Translations under genes and position numbers: made by a program
The notes under the pieces: model-generated
Databases searched by the model: none
Seen by the model: only the letters and a program-made list of their open reading frames with translations
Told to the model about the DNA's origin: nothing
DNA from: a virus
Virus record (IMG/VR): IMGVR_UViG_3300042391_000634
Location: 124,001-188,000 of that record
DNA length: 64,000 nt
Direction: 5' to 3' (one strand)
Shown here: one piece after another, positions 45,501-53,430 of the stretch
How positions within the stretch are numbered: position 1 is the stretch's first letter
Layout of the letters: every line of letters starts with the position of its first letter

Positions 45501-48401
45501 GGGAATGGTTTATTATATCAAATTGATACAAATTTAATTTCATATAACGATACAACTATCGGTATTTTTCCACTTATAATTCCTATTACAGGACATAAAA
45601 ATGTTGGTATTCATCCCTATTATGACGATGTATTTCATAGTATAGTAAATGGTTATAGTTATTATGATTTTGTAACCAGCGGCACAACTGGTTATACCGA
45701 ATCAATATCAAGAGGAGTGTTAAACGTAAAAAATGATGTAAAAACAAGTACTGGAGGAACATTGAATTATTGGACACAATATGTCGATAATTCAAAATTA
45801 GATTCAAAGGATACAAAATTTACATTATTACCATCCGTGGGTGGAAATACTCGTATAGGTGAAAAAAAATCAAAAATAAGTGAATCTACAAGTTCAAATA
45901 ATACTTTTTCAATTGAAGAACAAAATTACTTTAGAATTATATGGGACGATGAATTATTAAATGATAATTTCAGTGGAAAAACATTTAATTCACCTATTGA
46001 ATGTGAAACAACAATATCAGGGAGTTATGGCATAGGTTCAAATTATAAAAAGGTAATGGATTTAATTGCCACATTCAGTCCTCCAATATTAGATGAATTT
46101 GAAAAATATTTTCTAAACTTTGCTTCTGAAAGGTTTAATTTAAACGTATCTGATAAACCGTTTCAAAATGTTGTTTATAGTAATTTTCAAGATTTATTAA
46201 AAGAAATTGTTACGGTAACAAAAAAGACAGACGACACTTCTATACAAGTTCAAGATTTAAAAAATAAACAAAAAACTAATTTAGAGAGTATCACAAATTT
46301 TATTTTATCAAATAATAATTTAATTAAAATTACAATTGGTAATCCTAAGGAAATAGACCCACACGTTTTAGTCGGTTTTATTGGTAAAAATAAAGATAAT
46401 AGTTTTACATATAAACCATACGAAGACCCAACCTCACCACAAAATGAATTGGAAAGAAGAAATTTAATAAAATTATATTTAGGTGTAGAACCTGAAAATT
46501 TTTCAGGATCAACAAATGGTTGTTATGAAGATTTTTTTATTGATAACGATGTTGAATTTAGTGAAGAAAATTTATTAATTTTTAGACCCATTATTTATAT
46601 TTATGCTGGATTTAAAAAACTTAATTTAACAAATAAATTATTTAAAGACTATCTTAATGAAAAAATTTTTACAGAACCAGGAAGGGCAGATGAAAGATTG
46701 GATAGATTTTTACAAGAATTGACATTAAGATTTAAAGAGTTTAATTTTGAACAAGACCAAACAAAAATTGATTTTTTTGATGGTTATAATAACAAACCAT
46801 TAAAGGTTGAATTATATAATTTCTTTAAGTCCATGAATGATAAATGGATAGCGGGAAACTCAATTGGACAGAAATCGTTATTAGAGGAATTCTTATTCTT
46901 AGATAAAGCAAATAAGGATATTGGTAATGATTATTATTTTGATATTACAAGGTTAAAAAGTTTGGGTGACCCCAAAAACGTAAAACAAAGTTTATATGGT
47001 TCCATATCTGTTTTATTACAAGGAACTGGATTTGATATAAGAGCACTCCCATCCTATATAAATTTCTACGGAACCAACTTTTCAAACACACCAAAGTTAA
47101 CTCCGTCTAAAAAAATTGCTCAGAATTTATTCGGAACATTTTTAGAGGTCGATTATCAAGAGTCATCACCTAAAATTATTATACAGTATGTTGGTAAAAA
47201 TTCAACACGTCCAGATATGCAAGACAACAGTAAGTATAAATTTACTGATGATAGTTTTAATATTGGAAATGTTAATAATAACCCAATTATGATAACATTA
47301 CCTAAAGTTTTTAAAACGGGTGATTTAGCTAAAACAAATAAAGTTGTTGCATTTGAGGTTAGTTTTGGTGACCAAAATCAAAGTATATTTAAAGGTGTTA
47401 CATTAGACCAAGCAACAATAAAAAATACAAGTGAATCTTTTTACGTATTAGAAAATTTGGCAAGGTCTGAATCAGGTTCAGCATCACATAATGTGGATAT
47501 TGGTTTATATGATTATTATAGACAAGCGGCATATTCATGTGATGTAACATGTATGGGTAATTCAATGATTCAACCAACAATGTATTTTTATCTTAAGAAT
47601 ATTCCAATGTTTAAAGGAACATATTGGATTACTGAAGTTTCACATTCAATTAGAAATGGTTCTATGACAACAACATTTAAAGGGTCAAGAATGCCATACA
47701 CGGCGTTACCTGACTTGAAAGATTCATTTATGTCAAGTTATAGAACGTTATTTGACAAAATACAACAAAAGGCGGTTAATAGAATTAATGGTTCGGATAA
47801 GGTAACAACAACAAGTCAACAACTTACAACATCCAATGGAACATTCACATATGATCTTGGTGACCCTAAATATCATGTTAATGGTGAGGTAACCACAACG
47901 GAGGCCGATATTACAAAGTCAGGTATTCCATATAATGGTTTTAATAATTCTAGATATATTACACAAGTAACACATCCATCGGGTACGTGGTTAAGAGCAC
48001 AAGCGGTTACTATGGGTGAAAAAAACTATATGTTAAATAACGATTCAGTTATGTCAATTATATCAAAATCAACCTCTCAAGCAAAACCAACTGTAACATG
48101 GGAGACCGCTTTTAAATATACTAACGAATATCAATTCTATACAACTAAATTCGTAATGGATAAGATTAGTGTCTCTGGAACTACAACAACATTTTTTAAC
48201 CCAAAAACAAATGGTAAAACAGTAAAAGTGGAGACTGTATTTGATGTCGATAGAAGTAATAACCCAACAATTCCTCAAAAATTCTCAGGACCTATTGATG
48301 TAATGAAAGAAACGGAACCATATGGAATTGCGTTATCAAGTAAATTAATGAGAGATTTAAAATTGGAAGAGGGTCATATAGTATACTTTAAAATTGAATA
48401 A
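42558..48401 (+). CDS. Giant baseplate hub-like protein (1947 residues)
   Basis: Largest gene of the window. Residues about 120-240 (INDIKIDIKGFNAIPTITIN, FFHIPWPIFYLTVKGFYGKA, YAWLSDIPLQGILNAPYLFP) and about 1630-1720 (YRQAAYSCDVTCMGNSMIQP, TMYFYLKNIPMFKGTYWITE, VSHSIRNGSMTTTFKGSRMP) look like the two halves of a gp27/gpD-type hub domain separated by some 1400 residues. The last 200 residues (GIPYNGFNNSRYITQVTHPS ... VYFKIE) form a separate domain that I do not recognise. It probably makes the hub under the gp5-like spike. It starts within the gp53 gene. Confidence 0.6.
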   Translation: MVKNNVSNSEDIHVKVDQNNLIYIDPNSTIDNQGNISPRNIKAEKLVMYVNLEADIISRSTLTSNTDSNTLTSIASGTLNFLKNGDGQDYDTSWTNAFLNTQEKKDGKGNPTGEFYQSDKSGQTFGINDIKIDIKGFNAIPTITINFLDVRGKTLFESPENSPYQAFFHIPWPIFYLTVKGFYGKAIKYRLHLVKFSSKFNESNGNFEVNTSFVGSTYAWLSDIPLQGILNAPYLFPSESVKSDKTNTITLKELETIKKSSRGYEILKTVYNEYKLKGLIPNDFPIKTLREVLTIGESLDSLLEKQIFDQVVDMRLFAAMKEFGQNIDDFEKSIRGWAKERLETNPVPSMMEPNPTDPLNPIQWYYVNEKDKIKDGRLYISGLEEGRLERLFNLYIGKEGKITKSQLFAENLIKEGQPTMINNTGSSFTKGGLKVSTIGDVNLYVKEDDDKKVVVKIDELINGIREIRKNFQQQRDKLEKDVEKKMNEIVRNKKNGFGFEPTIRNLFAVILSNAEVLIRIMKDVHNKAFDQADTRKKIVGNFSKESKGESIYPWPELKATVLNKENIIIYPGDPDFQTLLGSDNSVRWPEVAFLESYIGIATNKVDPLAEKESGNSKITNQPENDVDIKKIKKISTSNAISSIIPYVNKEPDSFLYEIYERAFNSTLIDSFNAYSIKQLVDVEFNNISESVKNEGSLRKILKENVTSKTTLINQLNKLSPFEKYAYYKDNLPTTNYLKAFYEVQSFNIEQYQISNDYNDKKSFELLDTELQNYIPETYRKNIYPFSSNTYLNYIETGRTSIDDNLLDCKNFLNIDTTQGFISGKIDPKFWVKNSGATVNLFSQKFNVVDTSTNILNTPYFHKQLFSDFNDITINSSYGKYAGSAYLLLNSLPFVGLDEIKTENVNKVLVSSLFREIGSSQYVPYHLMLKWGSIYHRYKKYLTEGKDILGDHYDGLGNLTKEGCITTGFTTNTIDGSTFFDNGNGLLYQIDTNLISYNDTTIGIFPLIIPITGHKNVGIHPYYDDVFHSIVNGYSYYDFVTSGTTGYTESISRGVLNVKNDVKTSTGGTLNYWTQYVDNSKLDSKDTKFTLLPSVGGNTRIGEKKSKISESTSSNNTFSIEEQNYFRIIWDDELLNDNFSGKTFNSPIECETTISGSYGIGSNYKKVMDLIATFSPPILDEFEKYFLNFASERFNLNVSDKPFQNVVYSNFQDLLKEIVTVTKKTDDTSIQVQDLKNKQKTNLESITNFILSNNNLIKITIGNPKEIDPHVLVGFIGKNKDNSFTYKPYEDPTSPQNELERRNLIKLYLGVEPENFSGSTNGCYEDFFIDNDVEFSEENLLIFRPIIYIYAGFKKLNLTNKLFKDYLNEKIFTEPGRADERLDRFLQELTLRFKEFNFEQDQTKIDFFDGYNNKPLKVELYNFFKSMNDKWIAGNSIGQKSLLEEFLFLDKANKDIGNDYYFDITRLKSLGDPKNVKQSLYGSISVLLQGTGFDIRALPSYINFYGTNFSNTPKLTPSKKIAQNLFGTFLEVDYQESSPKIIIQYVGKNSTRPDMQDNSKYKFTDDSFNIGNVNNNPIMITLPKVFKTGDLAKTNKVVAFEVSFGDQNQSIFKGVTLDQATIKNTSESFYVLENLARSESGSASHNVDIGLYDYYRQAAYSCDVTCMGNSMIQPTMYFYLKNIPMFKGTYWITEVSHSIRNGSMTTTFKGSRMPYTALPDLKDSFMSSYRTLFDKIQQKAVNRINGSDKVTTTSQQLTTSNGTFTYDLGDPKYHVNGEVTTTEADITKSGIPYNGFNNSRYITQVTHPSGTWLRAQAVTMGEKNYMLNNDSVMSIISKSTSQAKPTVTWETAFKYTNEYQFYTTKFVMDKISVSGTTTTFFNPKTNGKTVKVETVFDVDRSNNPTIPQKFSGPIDVMKETEPYGIALSSKLMRDLKLEEGHIVYFKIE

Positions 48402-48425
48402 TAAGAATATTAATAAAAGTTGGGA

Positions 48426-48433
48426 TATTTATA
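48426..48433 (+). promoter_or_regulatory. Late-type element TATTTATA
   Basis: GATATTTATA lies 17 bases before the ATG at 48451 and within a longer in-frame reading from 48394, favouring the later start. Confidence 0.58.
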
Positions 48434-48450
48434 CATATAAAACAAATATT

Positions 48451-48654
48451 ATGGAAAATAATAGATTAAATGATACCATGGATCAGTTTTTAAACCCTAA
48501 AAAAGTTAAAAACGTATCTAATGACGGTATGGAAAGAGAAGAATGTGATATAGTAACAGGAGAATGTTACACAATCAGAGAAAAAGACGGAATCGTTGAA
48601 AGAATAAATAAAAAATACGTTACAAACGACGGTAGACAATTATTACAAGATTAA
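48451..48654 (+). CDS. Small conserved phage protein with Cys pair
   Basis: 67 residues. MDQFLNPKKVKNV, EECDIVTGECYTIREKDGIV and NKKYVTNDGRQLL form a compact beta-rich sequence that I have seen in hypothetical proteins of related phages. The C-x6-C pair may bind metal or form a disulfide. An ATG at 48394 would give 86 residues but overlaps the previous gene and the late-type element, so 48451 is preferred. It precedes the head-type gene at 48659 by four bases. Confidence 0.6.
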   Translation: MENNRLNDTMDQFLNPKKVKNVSNDGMEREECDIVTGECYTIREKDGIVERINKKYVTNDGRQLLQD

Positions 48655-48658
48655 TACT

Positions 48659-49336
48659 ATGTTAGAGAAAAAATTATTAGAAGAAGTTAAACGTTTTAAT
48701 GCTATCAACAAGTATAGTAAGAAAATGATTACAGAGCAAGATGCTCCACCACCTGCACCAATAGATGCACCAATAGACGCACCGACAGATGTACCAACGG
48801 ATGTTCCACCACCGCCACCAGCGGGAGATATGGGAGCACCAATGGACACCCCACCACCGGCAGGTGATATGGGAACTCCTCCAATGGATGAAGCAGGTAT
48901 GGGAGGAGATACAGAAGAAATTGATATTACAGATTTAGTTAACATGACTAAGAATATCAAAAACGATCTTGAAAATAATAAACAAGACAATTCTGCGGTT
49001 ATTAATAAAATGGATGACGTATTCACTAAATTAAATGACTTAGAAGGTAAGTTGGCTCAAATGGACCAAGTAATGGCTAAGATAGACCAATTGGGAGCGT
49101 CGGTTGAAGCTAACAAACCTAAAAGTGAAGTTGAAAAACTTGAAATGAGATCTTTAGATTCCTATCCGTTTAATGAAAAACCACAAGAATTCTTTGCACA
49201 CAAACAAGGTGAAATGAGAGCTAGTGGTAAGAACGAATATGTATTAACTAAGGATGATGTTGAGAACTATGCACCTGATGCGTTAAGAAGTTCATTTAAC
49301 CCAAACGAAGACCAAAAAGATGAATATAGCTTCTAA
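48659..49336 (+). CDS. Candidate capsid-targeted internal protein, Pro/Ala/Asp-rich
   Basis: 225 residues. N-terminus LLEEVKRFNAINKYSKKMIT ends in I-T-E|Q at residue 26, a prohead-protease-like site after an amphipathic targeting helix. Then a low-complexity stretch (PIDAPIDAPTDVPTDV, PPPAGDMGAP) and a coiled coil (about 95-150, KMDDVFTKLNDLEGKLAQMD). The end (SYPFNEKPQEFFAHKQGEMR ... YAPDALRSSFNPNEDQKDEY) looks folded and conserved. The start TTAATACTATG suggests reinitiation after the previous gene. Probably a head or neck protein. Confidence 0.62.
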   Translation: MLEKKLLEEVKRFNAINKYSKKMITEQDAPPPAPIDAPIDAPTDVPTDVPPPPPAGDMGAPMDTPPPAGDMGTPPMDEAGMGGDTEEIDITDLVNMTKNIKNDLENNKQDNSAVINKMDDVFTKLNDLEGKLAQMDQVMAKIDQLGASVEANKPKSEVEKLEMRSLDSYPFNEKPQEFFAHKQGEMRASGKNEYVLTKDDVENYAPDALRSSFNPNEDQKDEYSF

Positions 49337-49691
49337 AATAAAGTTCCTTATGGAACTTCAGGCTCAAGTTAAGATTAACCATTGGCAAACCAAAGGTTAC
49401 GCAAGACATAAAGCCTTTGACAAGTTATATGAAGGATTAGTTGATTTGACAGACACGTTCGCTGAGGCCGCGATGGGTAAGTATGGTAGATTCACATTGG
49501 AGAATGATGATAAGGCACTAAACATTGTGAATTTAACTGAATTGGATTTAAAAGAGATGTTACAAACATCTAAAGAGGCGTTAATCCAATGGAATGATGA
49601 GTTCGATTCAACAGATACGGATATAATGAATATACGTGATGAAATTTTAGGATTATTAAATAAAATAACATATCTATTAACATTAGAATAA
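49320..49691 (+). CDS. Dps/ferritin-like protein (DUF5856-like)
   Basis: 123 residues, helical. KINHWQTKGYARHKAFDKLY, EGLVDLTDTFAEAAMGKYGR (about 18-57) resembles DUF5856 proteins of T4-like phages and also the Dps ferroxidase motif. His30, Asp34, Asp45 and Glu49 have the same spacing (+4, +15, +19) as His63, Asp67, Asp78, Glu82 of E. coli Dps, and His21 sits where the other histidine is expected, three residues closer. It might store iron, protect DNA from peroxide, or just keep the fold. It overlaps the preceding gene by 17 bases. Confidence 0.62.
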   Translation: MNIASKIKFLMELQAQVKINHWQTKGYARHKAFDKLYEGLVDLTDTFAEAAMGKYGRFTLENDDKALNIVNLTELDLKEMLQTSKEALIQWNDEFDSTDTDIMNIRDEILGLLNKITYLLTLE

Positions 49692-49712
49692 AAACAAAAA
49701 AAAATATTTAAG

Positions 49713-49940
49713 ATGCAATCAGGATCAGCAGCAAGAACGGCTTCAAATACGGCAACAGGTTCATTAACATATATTGATGGTTTAATATCGGGAGCAACAG
49801 CTCAAGGACTATATCAAATTAAGTTAGACCCAAGATATGTGAATAGTGCAATAGTAACCACATTAACAAATTATGGTTATAAGGTTCATACTAAGAACGA
49901 TTTTATGGGAACCAATAATGATTATGTTATTAGTTGGTAA
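49713..49940 (+). CDS. Small structural-type protein with A/T-rich repeat motif
   Basis: 75 residues. GLISGATAQGLYQIKLDPRY and VTTLTNYGYKVHTKND follow a pattern (I-x-x-A-x-x-x-G-x-Y-x-I ... L-x-x-x-GY-x-V) that I associate with short domains in phage virion and fibre proteins. It is followed by a strong terminator closing the structural transcript before the replication cluster. Function unknown. Confidence 0.58.
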   Translation: MQSGSAARTASNTATGSLTYIDGLISGATAQGLYQIKLDPRYVNSAIVTTLTNYGYKVHTKNDFMGTNNDYVISW

Positions 49941-49964
49941 GAAAAAATACTTTTAAAATAAATT

Positions 49965-49993
49965 AACCCAGATTTTACAGTCTGGGTTTTTTT
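49965..49993 (+). terminator. Rho-independent terminator between structural and replication genes
   Basis: Perfect 8-bp stem AACCCAGA / TCTGGGTT, loop of 8, then a run of T. Confidence 0.93.
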
Positions 49994-50040
49994 ATGTATA
50001 TTATAACATAAATGATTATTAAAATTTAAATCAAAATCAC

Positions 50041-50880
50041 ATGTCTACATTTGACGCAGTACTAGCACAGTACGAAAAAAACAAAAACGCCACAAGTGGC
50101 AACAACAAGATATCCTCCGAGGATAGATTAAAACGTTATTTCACAACCGTATTACCTAAGGGTTCTAAGGGTGAAGAAAGACGTATCCGTATATTACCCA
50201 CAAAAGACGGTTCATCTCCATTTGTTGAGGTGAAATTCCACGAAGTTCAAGTGGACGGAAAATGGGTAAAATTATACGACCCAGCACAGGAAGGAAAACG
50301 TTCCCCATTAAATGAAGTTTATGAAGGTTTAATGATGAGTGGTGTGGATTCTGACAAAGAATTAGCACGTAACTATCGTTCTCGTAAATTTTATATCGTA
50401 AAAGTTATCGATCGTGACCACGAAGCGGATGGAGTTAAATTTTGGAGATTTAAACATAATCACAAAGGTGATGGTGTTATTGATAAAATCTTCCCAATCT
50501 TCCGTAACAAAGGTGATGTTACCAATCCTGAAAATGGACGTGACTTAATCTTATCTTTAACCTTAACAAAGGCGGGAACAGGTAAAGAATACACAGTTAT
50601 TAATTCGGTATTAAACGACGACCCAAGTGCATTACATTCTGACGCTAATGTTGCAAAAACATGGTTAGATGATGAATTAACTTGGTCTGATGTTTATTCT
50701 AAAAAGGGCGATGATTATTTGGAAATGGTTGCAAGAGGTGAGGTTCCACGTTGGGACACTGCAAGTAGTAAATGGGTTTCTAATTTAACAACAGAAGAAA
50801 CTATCGGATCACCGAAGTCTTCAACTCCTGTTGTTGACCCACAAGATGACGCAGAAGTGGATGGTGATTTACCATTCTAA
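50041..50880 (+). CDS. 32: Single-stranded DNA-binding protein, gp32-like
   Basis: 279 residues against 301 in T4. It coats single-stranded DNA and organises replication and recombination proteins. LKRYFTTVLPKGSKGEERRI, RILPTKDGSSPFVEVKFHEV is the OB-fold start; the acidic tail VDPQDDAEVDGDLPF is the typical protein-interaction end. The protein contains no cysteine at all, so the His/Cys3 zinc site of T4 gp32 is missing; the segment YDPAQEGKRSPLNEVY stands where it would be. Confidence 0.9.
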   Translation: MSTFDAVLAQYEKNKNATSGNNKISSEDRLKRYFTTVLPKGSKGEERRIRILPTKDGSSPFVEVKFHEVQVDGKWVKLYDPAQEGKRSPLNEVYEGLMMSGVDSDKELARNYRSRKFYIVKVIDRDHEADGVKFWRFKHNHKGDGVIDKIFPIFRNKGDVTNPENGRDLILSLTLTKAGTGKEYTVINSVLNDDPSALHSDANVAKTWLDDELTWSDVYSKKGDDYLEMVARGEVPRWDTASSKWVSNLTTEETIGSPKSSTPVVDPQDDAEVDGDLPF

Positions 50881-50889
50881 TTATTTAAC

Positions 50890-50917
50890 GGGGTGGTGAA
50901 ATATCCACCCCATTTTT
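50890..50917 (+). terminator. Hairpin between gp32 and uvsX (terminator or attenuator)
   Basis: Perfect 7-bp GC-rich stem GGGGTGG / CCACCCC, followed by ATTTTT. It lies between the SSB gene and uvsX, so it could lower downstream expression relative to gp32. Confidence 0.85.
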
Positions 50918-50929
50918 AAAAACAAAAAC

Positions 50930-51910
50930 ATGGCAGGTATTAAAAAAACAGATTTCTCGGCTATTAAGAAAAAATACTCGAAAGAGGCAGAATATAAACC
51001 AGATCGTTTCTTTGATTTAGGAGATGCTTTCTTAGACGCTTGTGGTATTCCAGGTCCAGCAATGGGTCATATCAATATGTTGTTAGGACATAGTGATACG
51101 GGTAAAACTACAGCATTAGTTAAAGCGGCAGTAGATGCTCAAAAGAAAGGGGTTGTTCCTGTATTTGTTATTACAGAACAAAAATGGAGTTGGGACCATG
51201 CTGAATTAATGGGTTTTGATAAATCTCAAGATTACCTTTTTAATAGTGATTTTGAGTATATTGAACAAATTACAGAATATATTAATGAGTTATTAGACGC
51301 TCAAGAAAAAGGAGAATTACCTCACGATTTATTAATTCTTTGGGATTCGGTAGGTTCAGTTCCTTGTAAAATGACTTACGATGGTAAAGGTGGTAAACAA
51401 CACAACGCGTCGGTTTTGGCTGACAAAATTGGAATGGGTATCAACCAACGTATATCAGGTTCAAGAAGGACAGATAAACCTTATACGAACACATTAATCA
51501 TTGTTAACCAACCTTGGGTAGAATTACCTGACAATCCTTTTGGACAACCAAAGATTAAAGCAAAAGGTGGAGAAGCAATTTGGTTAAACTCAAGTATAGT
51601 ATTCTTATTTGGTAATCAAAAAGGTGCGGGAACAACAAAAATCTCAATCACTAAAGATAAAAGAAAAGTAAAAATTGCAACAAGAACTAAAATCTCAATT
51701 ATGAAAAACCACATCAATGGTTTAGGATATGAGGATGGACGTATCTTGGTTACATCACACGGATTTATGCCAGGTAGAGAAGACGCTGAAGAGAAGAAAT
51801 CTATCGAAGAGTATAAAAAAGAAAGTGGTGATTACATCAGTAAGATGTTAGGTGTTAATGTTACAGACATTACGGACGTAGAAGTTGTAACAGAAGAAAG
51901 TGATCTTTAA
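50930..51910 (+). CDS. uvsX: Recombinase UvsX (RecA family)
   Basis: Forms filaments on single-stranded DNA and pairs it with homologous duplex. 326 residues against 391 in T4. Walker A GHSDTGKT (about 53-60), the Glu of TEQKWSW (about 83), LLILWDSVGSVPCK as Walker B-like strand, and NQPWVELPDNPFGQPKIKAK, GGEAIWLNSS as the DNA-binding loop region. The C-terminus ends in acidic VTEESDL. Followed after 9 bases by the exonuclease gene. Confidence 0.93.
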   Translation: MAGIKKTDFSAIKKKYSKEAEYKPDRFFDLGDAFLDACGIPGPAMGHINMLLGHSDTGKTTALVKAAVDAQKKGVVPVFVITEQKWSWDHAELMGFDKSQDYLFNSDFEYIEQITEYINELLDAQEKGELPHDLLILWDSVGSVPCKMTYDGKGGKQHNASVLADKIGMGINQRISGSRRTDKPYTNTLIIVNQPWVELPDNPFGQPKIKAKGGEAIWLNSSIVFLFGNQKGAGTTKISITKDKRKVKIATRTKISIMKNHINGLGYEDGRILVTSHGFMPGREDAEEKKSIEEYKKESGDYISKMLGVNVTDITDVEVVTEESDL

Positions 51911-51919
51911 ATTAAATGA

Positions 51920-52954
51920 ATGTCGGTTTTACTTGTTGATGGTGATAATCTTTTAACAATTGGTTATTACGGAGCGAAGAATGTGTTTTATAGAGGAACA
52001 CATATAGGTGGTATCTACCACTTTCTAAACACCTTAAGAAGGTCTTTCGAGGAATACCAATTAGACAAGATTGTTGTTTTTTGGGATGGTCGAGAAGGGT
52101 CGCAAAATAGAAGAAAGATTTATGCTCATTATAAGGAAAACAGAAGAGAAAGGGTTAGAACAGAAGAGGATTTACAATCTTATTTATATCAGAGAGATAG
52201 GATTAAACAATATCTTGAAGAACTATATGTAAGACAAGGGGAATTTGAGTATTGTGAGACTGATGACAACATCGCTTACTATACTCAAAATTCACCCAAC
52301 GAAAGGAAAATTATTTATTCATCAGACGGGGATTTAATACAACTCGTTTCAGAAAACACACAAGTTTACAATCCTTCACACAGGAAATTATATTCACAAA
52401 ATGATATAATCGTTTACGAACACGAAGAAATTCTCATTGAGAACGTTCGGTTAGTTAAAATGATATGTGGAGATCCATCAGATAACATTGCAGGAATAAG
52501 AGGAATGGGACTTAAAAGATTATTGTCTTTGGTTCCTGAACTAAAAAATCAACCAATTACGGTTGAACAGGTTAAAGATAGATGTAACCTATTATTTGAA
52601 CAAGATAAACACAATAAGTTAATTGCAAATTTTTTAACTGGTGTAACAAAACACGGAGTTCTTGGTGAGGAATTCTTCGACGTAAACAATCGAATTGTAA
52701 GTTTGGATGAACCGTTTTTAACGGATGATGCAAAAGAGGTTATTAACCTATTGATAAGTGAATCGTTGGACCAAGAAGGTAGGTCATATAAAAACGCAAT
52801 GAAAATGATGCAAGAAGATGGACTTTTCACCGTTCTACCAAAATCAGAAGATGCGTGGATTAATTTTTTAAACCCTTTTCTTAGATTAACAAGAAAAGAA
52901 AAAAACATAAACAATAACAAAATAAAAACAATTAAAGTAAGACCCTATGAGTAG
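51920..52954 (+). CDS. 5'-3' exonuclease / RNase H (FEN family)
   Basis: 344 residues; T4 RNase H is 305. VLLVDGDNLLTIGYYG carries the first metal Asp residues, VFWDGREGSQNRRKIYAHYK is the basic helical arch start, ETDDNIAYY and IYSSDGDLIQL hold further acidic ligands, and MICGDPSDNIAGIRGMGLKR is the H3TH DNA-binding motif (about 178-197). It should remove RNA primers and flaps during lagging-strand synthesis. It overlaps the next gene by 8 bases. Confidence 0.9.
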   Translation: MSVLLVDGDNLLTIGYYGAKNVFYRGTHIGGIYHFLNTLRRSFEEYQLDKIVVFWDGREGSQNRRKIYAHYKENRRERVRTEEDLQSYLYQRDRIKQYLEELYVRQGEFEYCETDDNIAYYTQNSPNERKIIYSSDGDLIQLVSENTQVYNPSHRKLYSQNDIIVYEHEEILIENVRLVKMICGDPSDNIAGIRGMGLKRLLSLVPELKNQPITVEQVKDRCNLLFEQDKHNKLIANFLTGVTKHGVLGEEFFDVNNRIVSLDEPFLTDDAKEVINLLISESLDQEGRSYKNAMKMMQEDGLFTVLPKSEDAWINFLNPFLRLTRKEKNINNNKIKTIKVRPYE

Positions 52955-53405
52955 AGATTACCAAAACCAAGATAACATAACTAAATTTGAGTTCTTGTTA
53001 TCATTAGAAGGACACATTGTCTGTCAAAGATTTTTTAACGTTAGAGACCATGTTGAACAAGCTAGACGTTCAATGGATCTTCATTACTACATAAAAAATA
53101 TTTCTGAAGATTTTATGGAAGATTTGAAAATAAAAAGTTCCAACTACCTATGTGAGAATCAAAACTATATCCTCAATTTAGAGGCTGTGGATGATACGGC
53201 AACTTTAGAAAAAGAACATTTTTTATTAGAAATAAAGCTAGGCGAAGATGTATTTATTCAAAGACAGTTTCCCGCATACCTTTACCACCCAAAGGCGAGA
53301 TACACGGTAGATATTCGCCCAAGATTAAAGAGAATTTTGTCAGATTTGACAGACATTTTGTCTTCGGAAGAATTGGAAACAAGTTATTTAGGACACGAAT
53401 TATAA
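52947..53405 (+). CDS. Conserved small protein in the replication cluster, unknown function
   Basis: 152 residues. ITKFEFLLSLEGHIVCQRFF, NVRDHVEQARRSMDLHYYIK and FIQRQFPAYLYHPKARYTVD are regular alpha/beta segments without a recognised motif. Its fixed place between the exonuclease (8-base overlap) and the gp41 helicase gene (25-base gap) suggests a replisome accessory role, for example a gp59-like helicase loader or a late-transcription factor. I cannot assign either by sequence. Confidence 0.6.
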   Translation: MSRDYQNQDNITKFEFLLSLEGHIVCQRFFNVRDHVEQARRSMDLHYYIKNISEDFMEDLKIKSSNYLCENQNYILNLEAVDDTATLEKEHFLLEIKLGEDVFIQRQFPAYLYHPKARYTVDIRPRLKRILSDLTDILSSEELETSYLGHEL

Positions 53406-53430
53406 GAAAAACAATATATATAAGAACATT

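Noticed and set aside
48394-48450. Earlier ATG giving an 86-residue protein
   Set aside because: It overlaps the end of the 1947-residue gene and reads through a GATATTTATA element; ATG 48451 begins the conserved-looking part.
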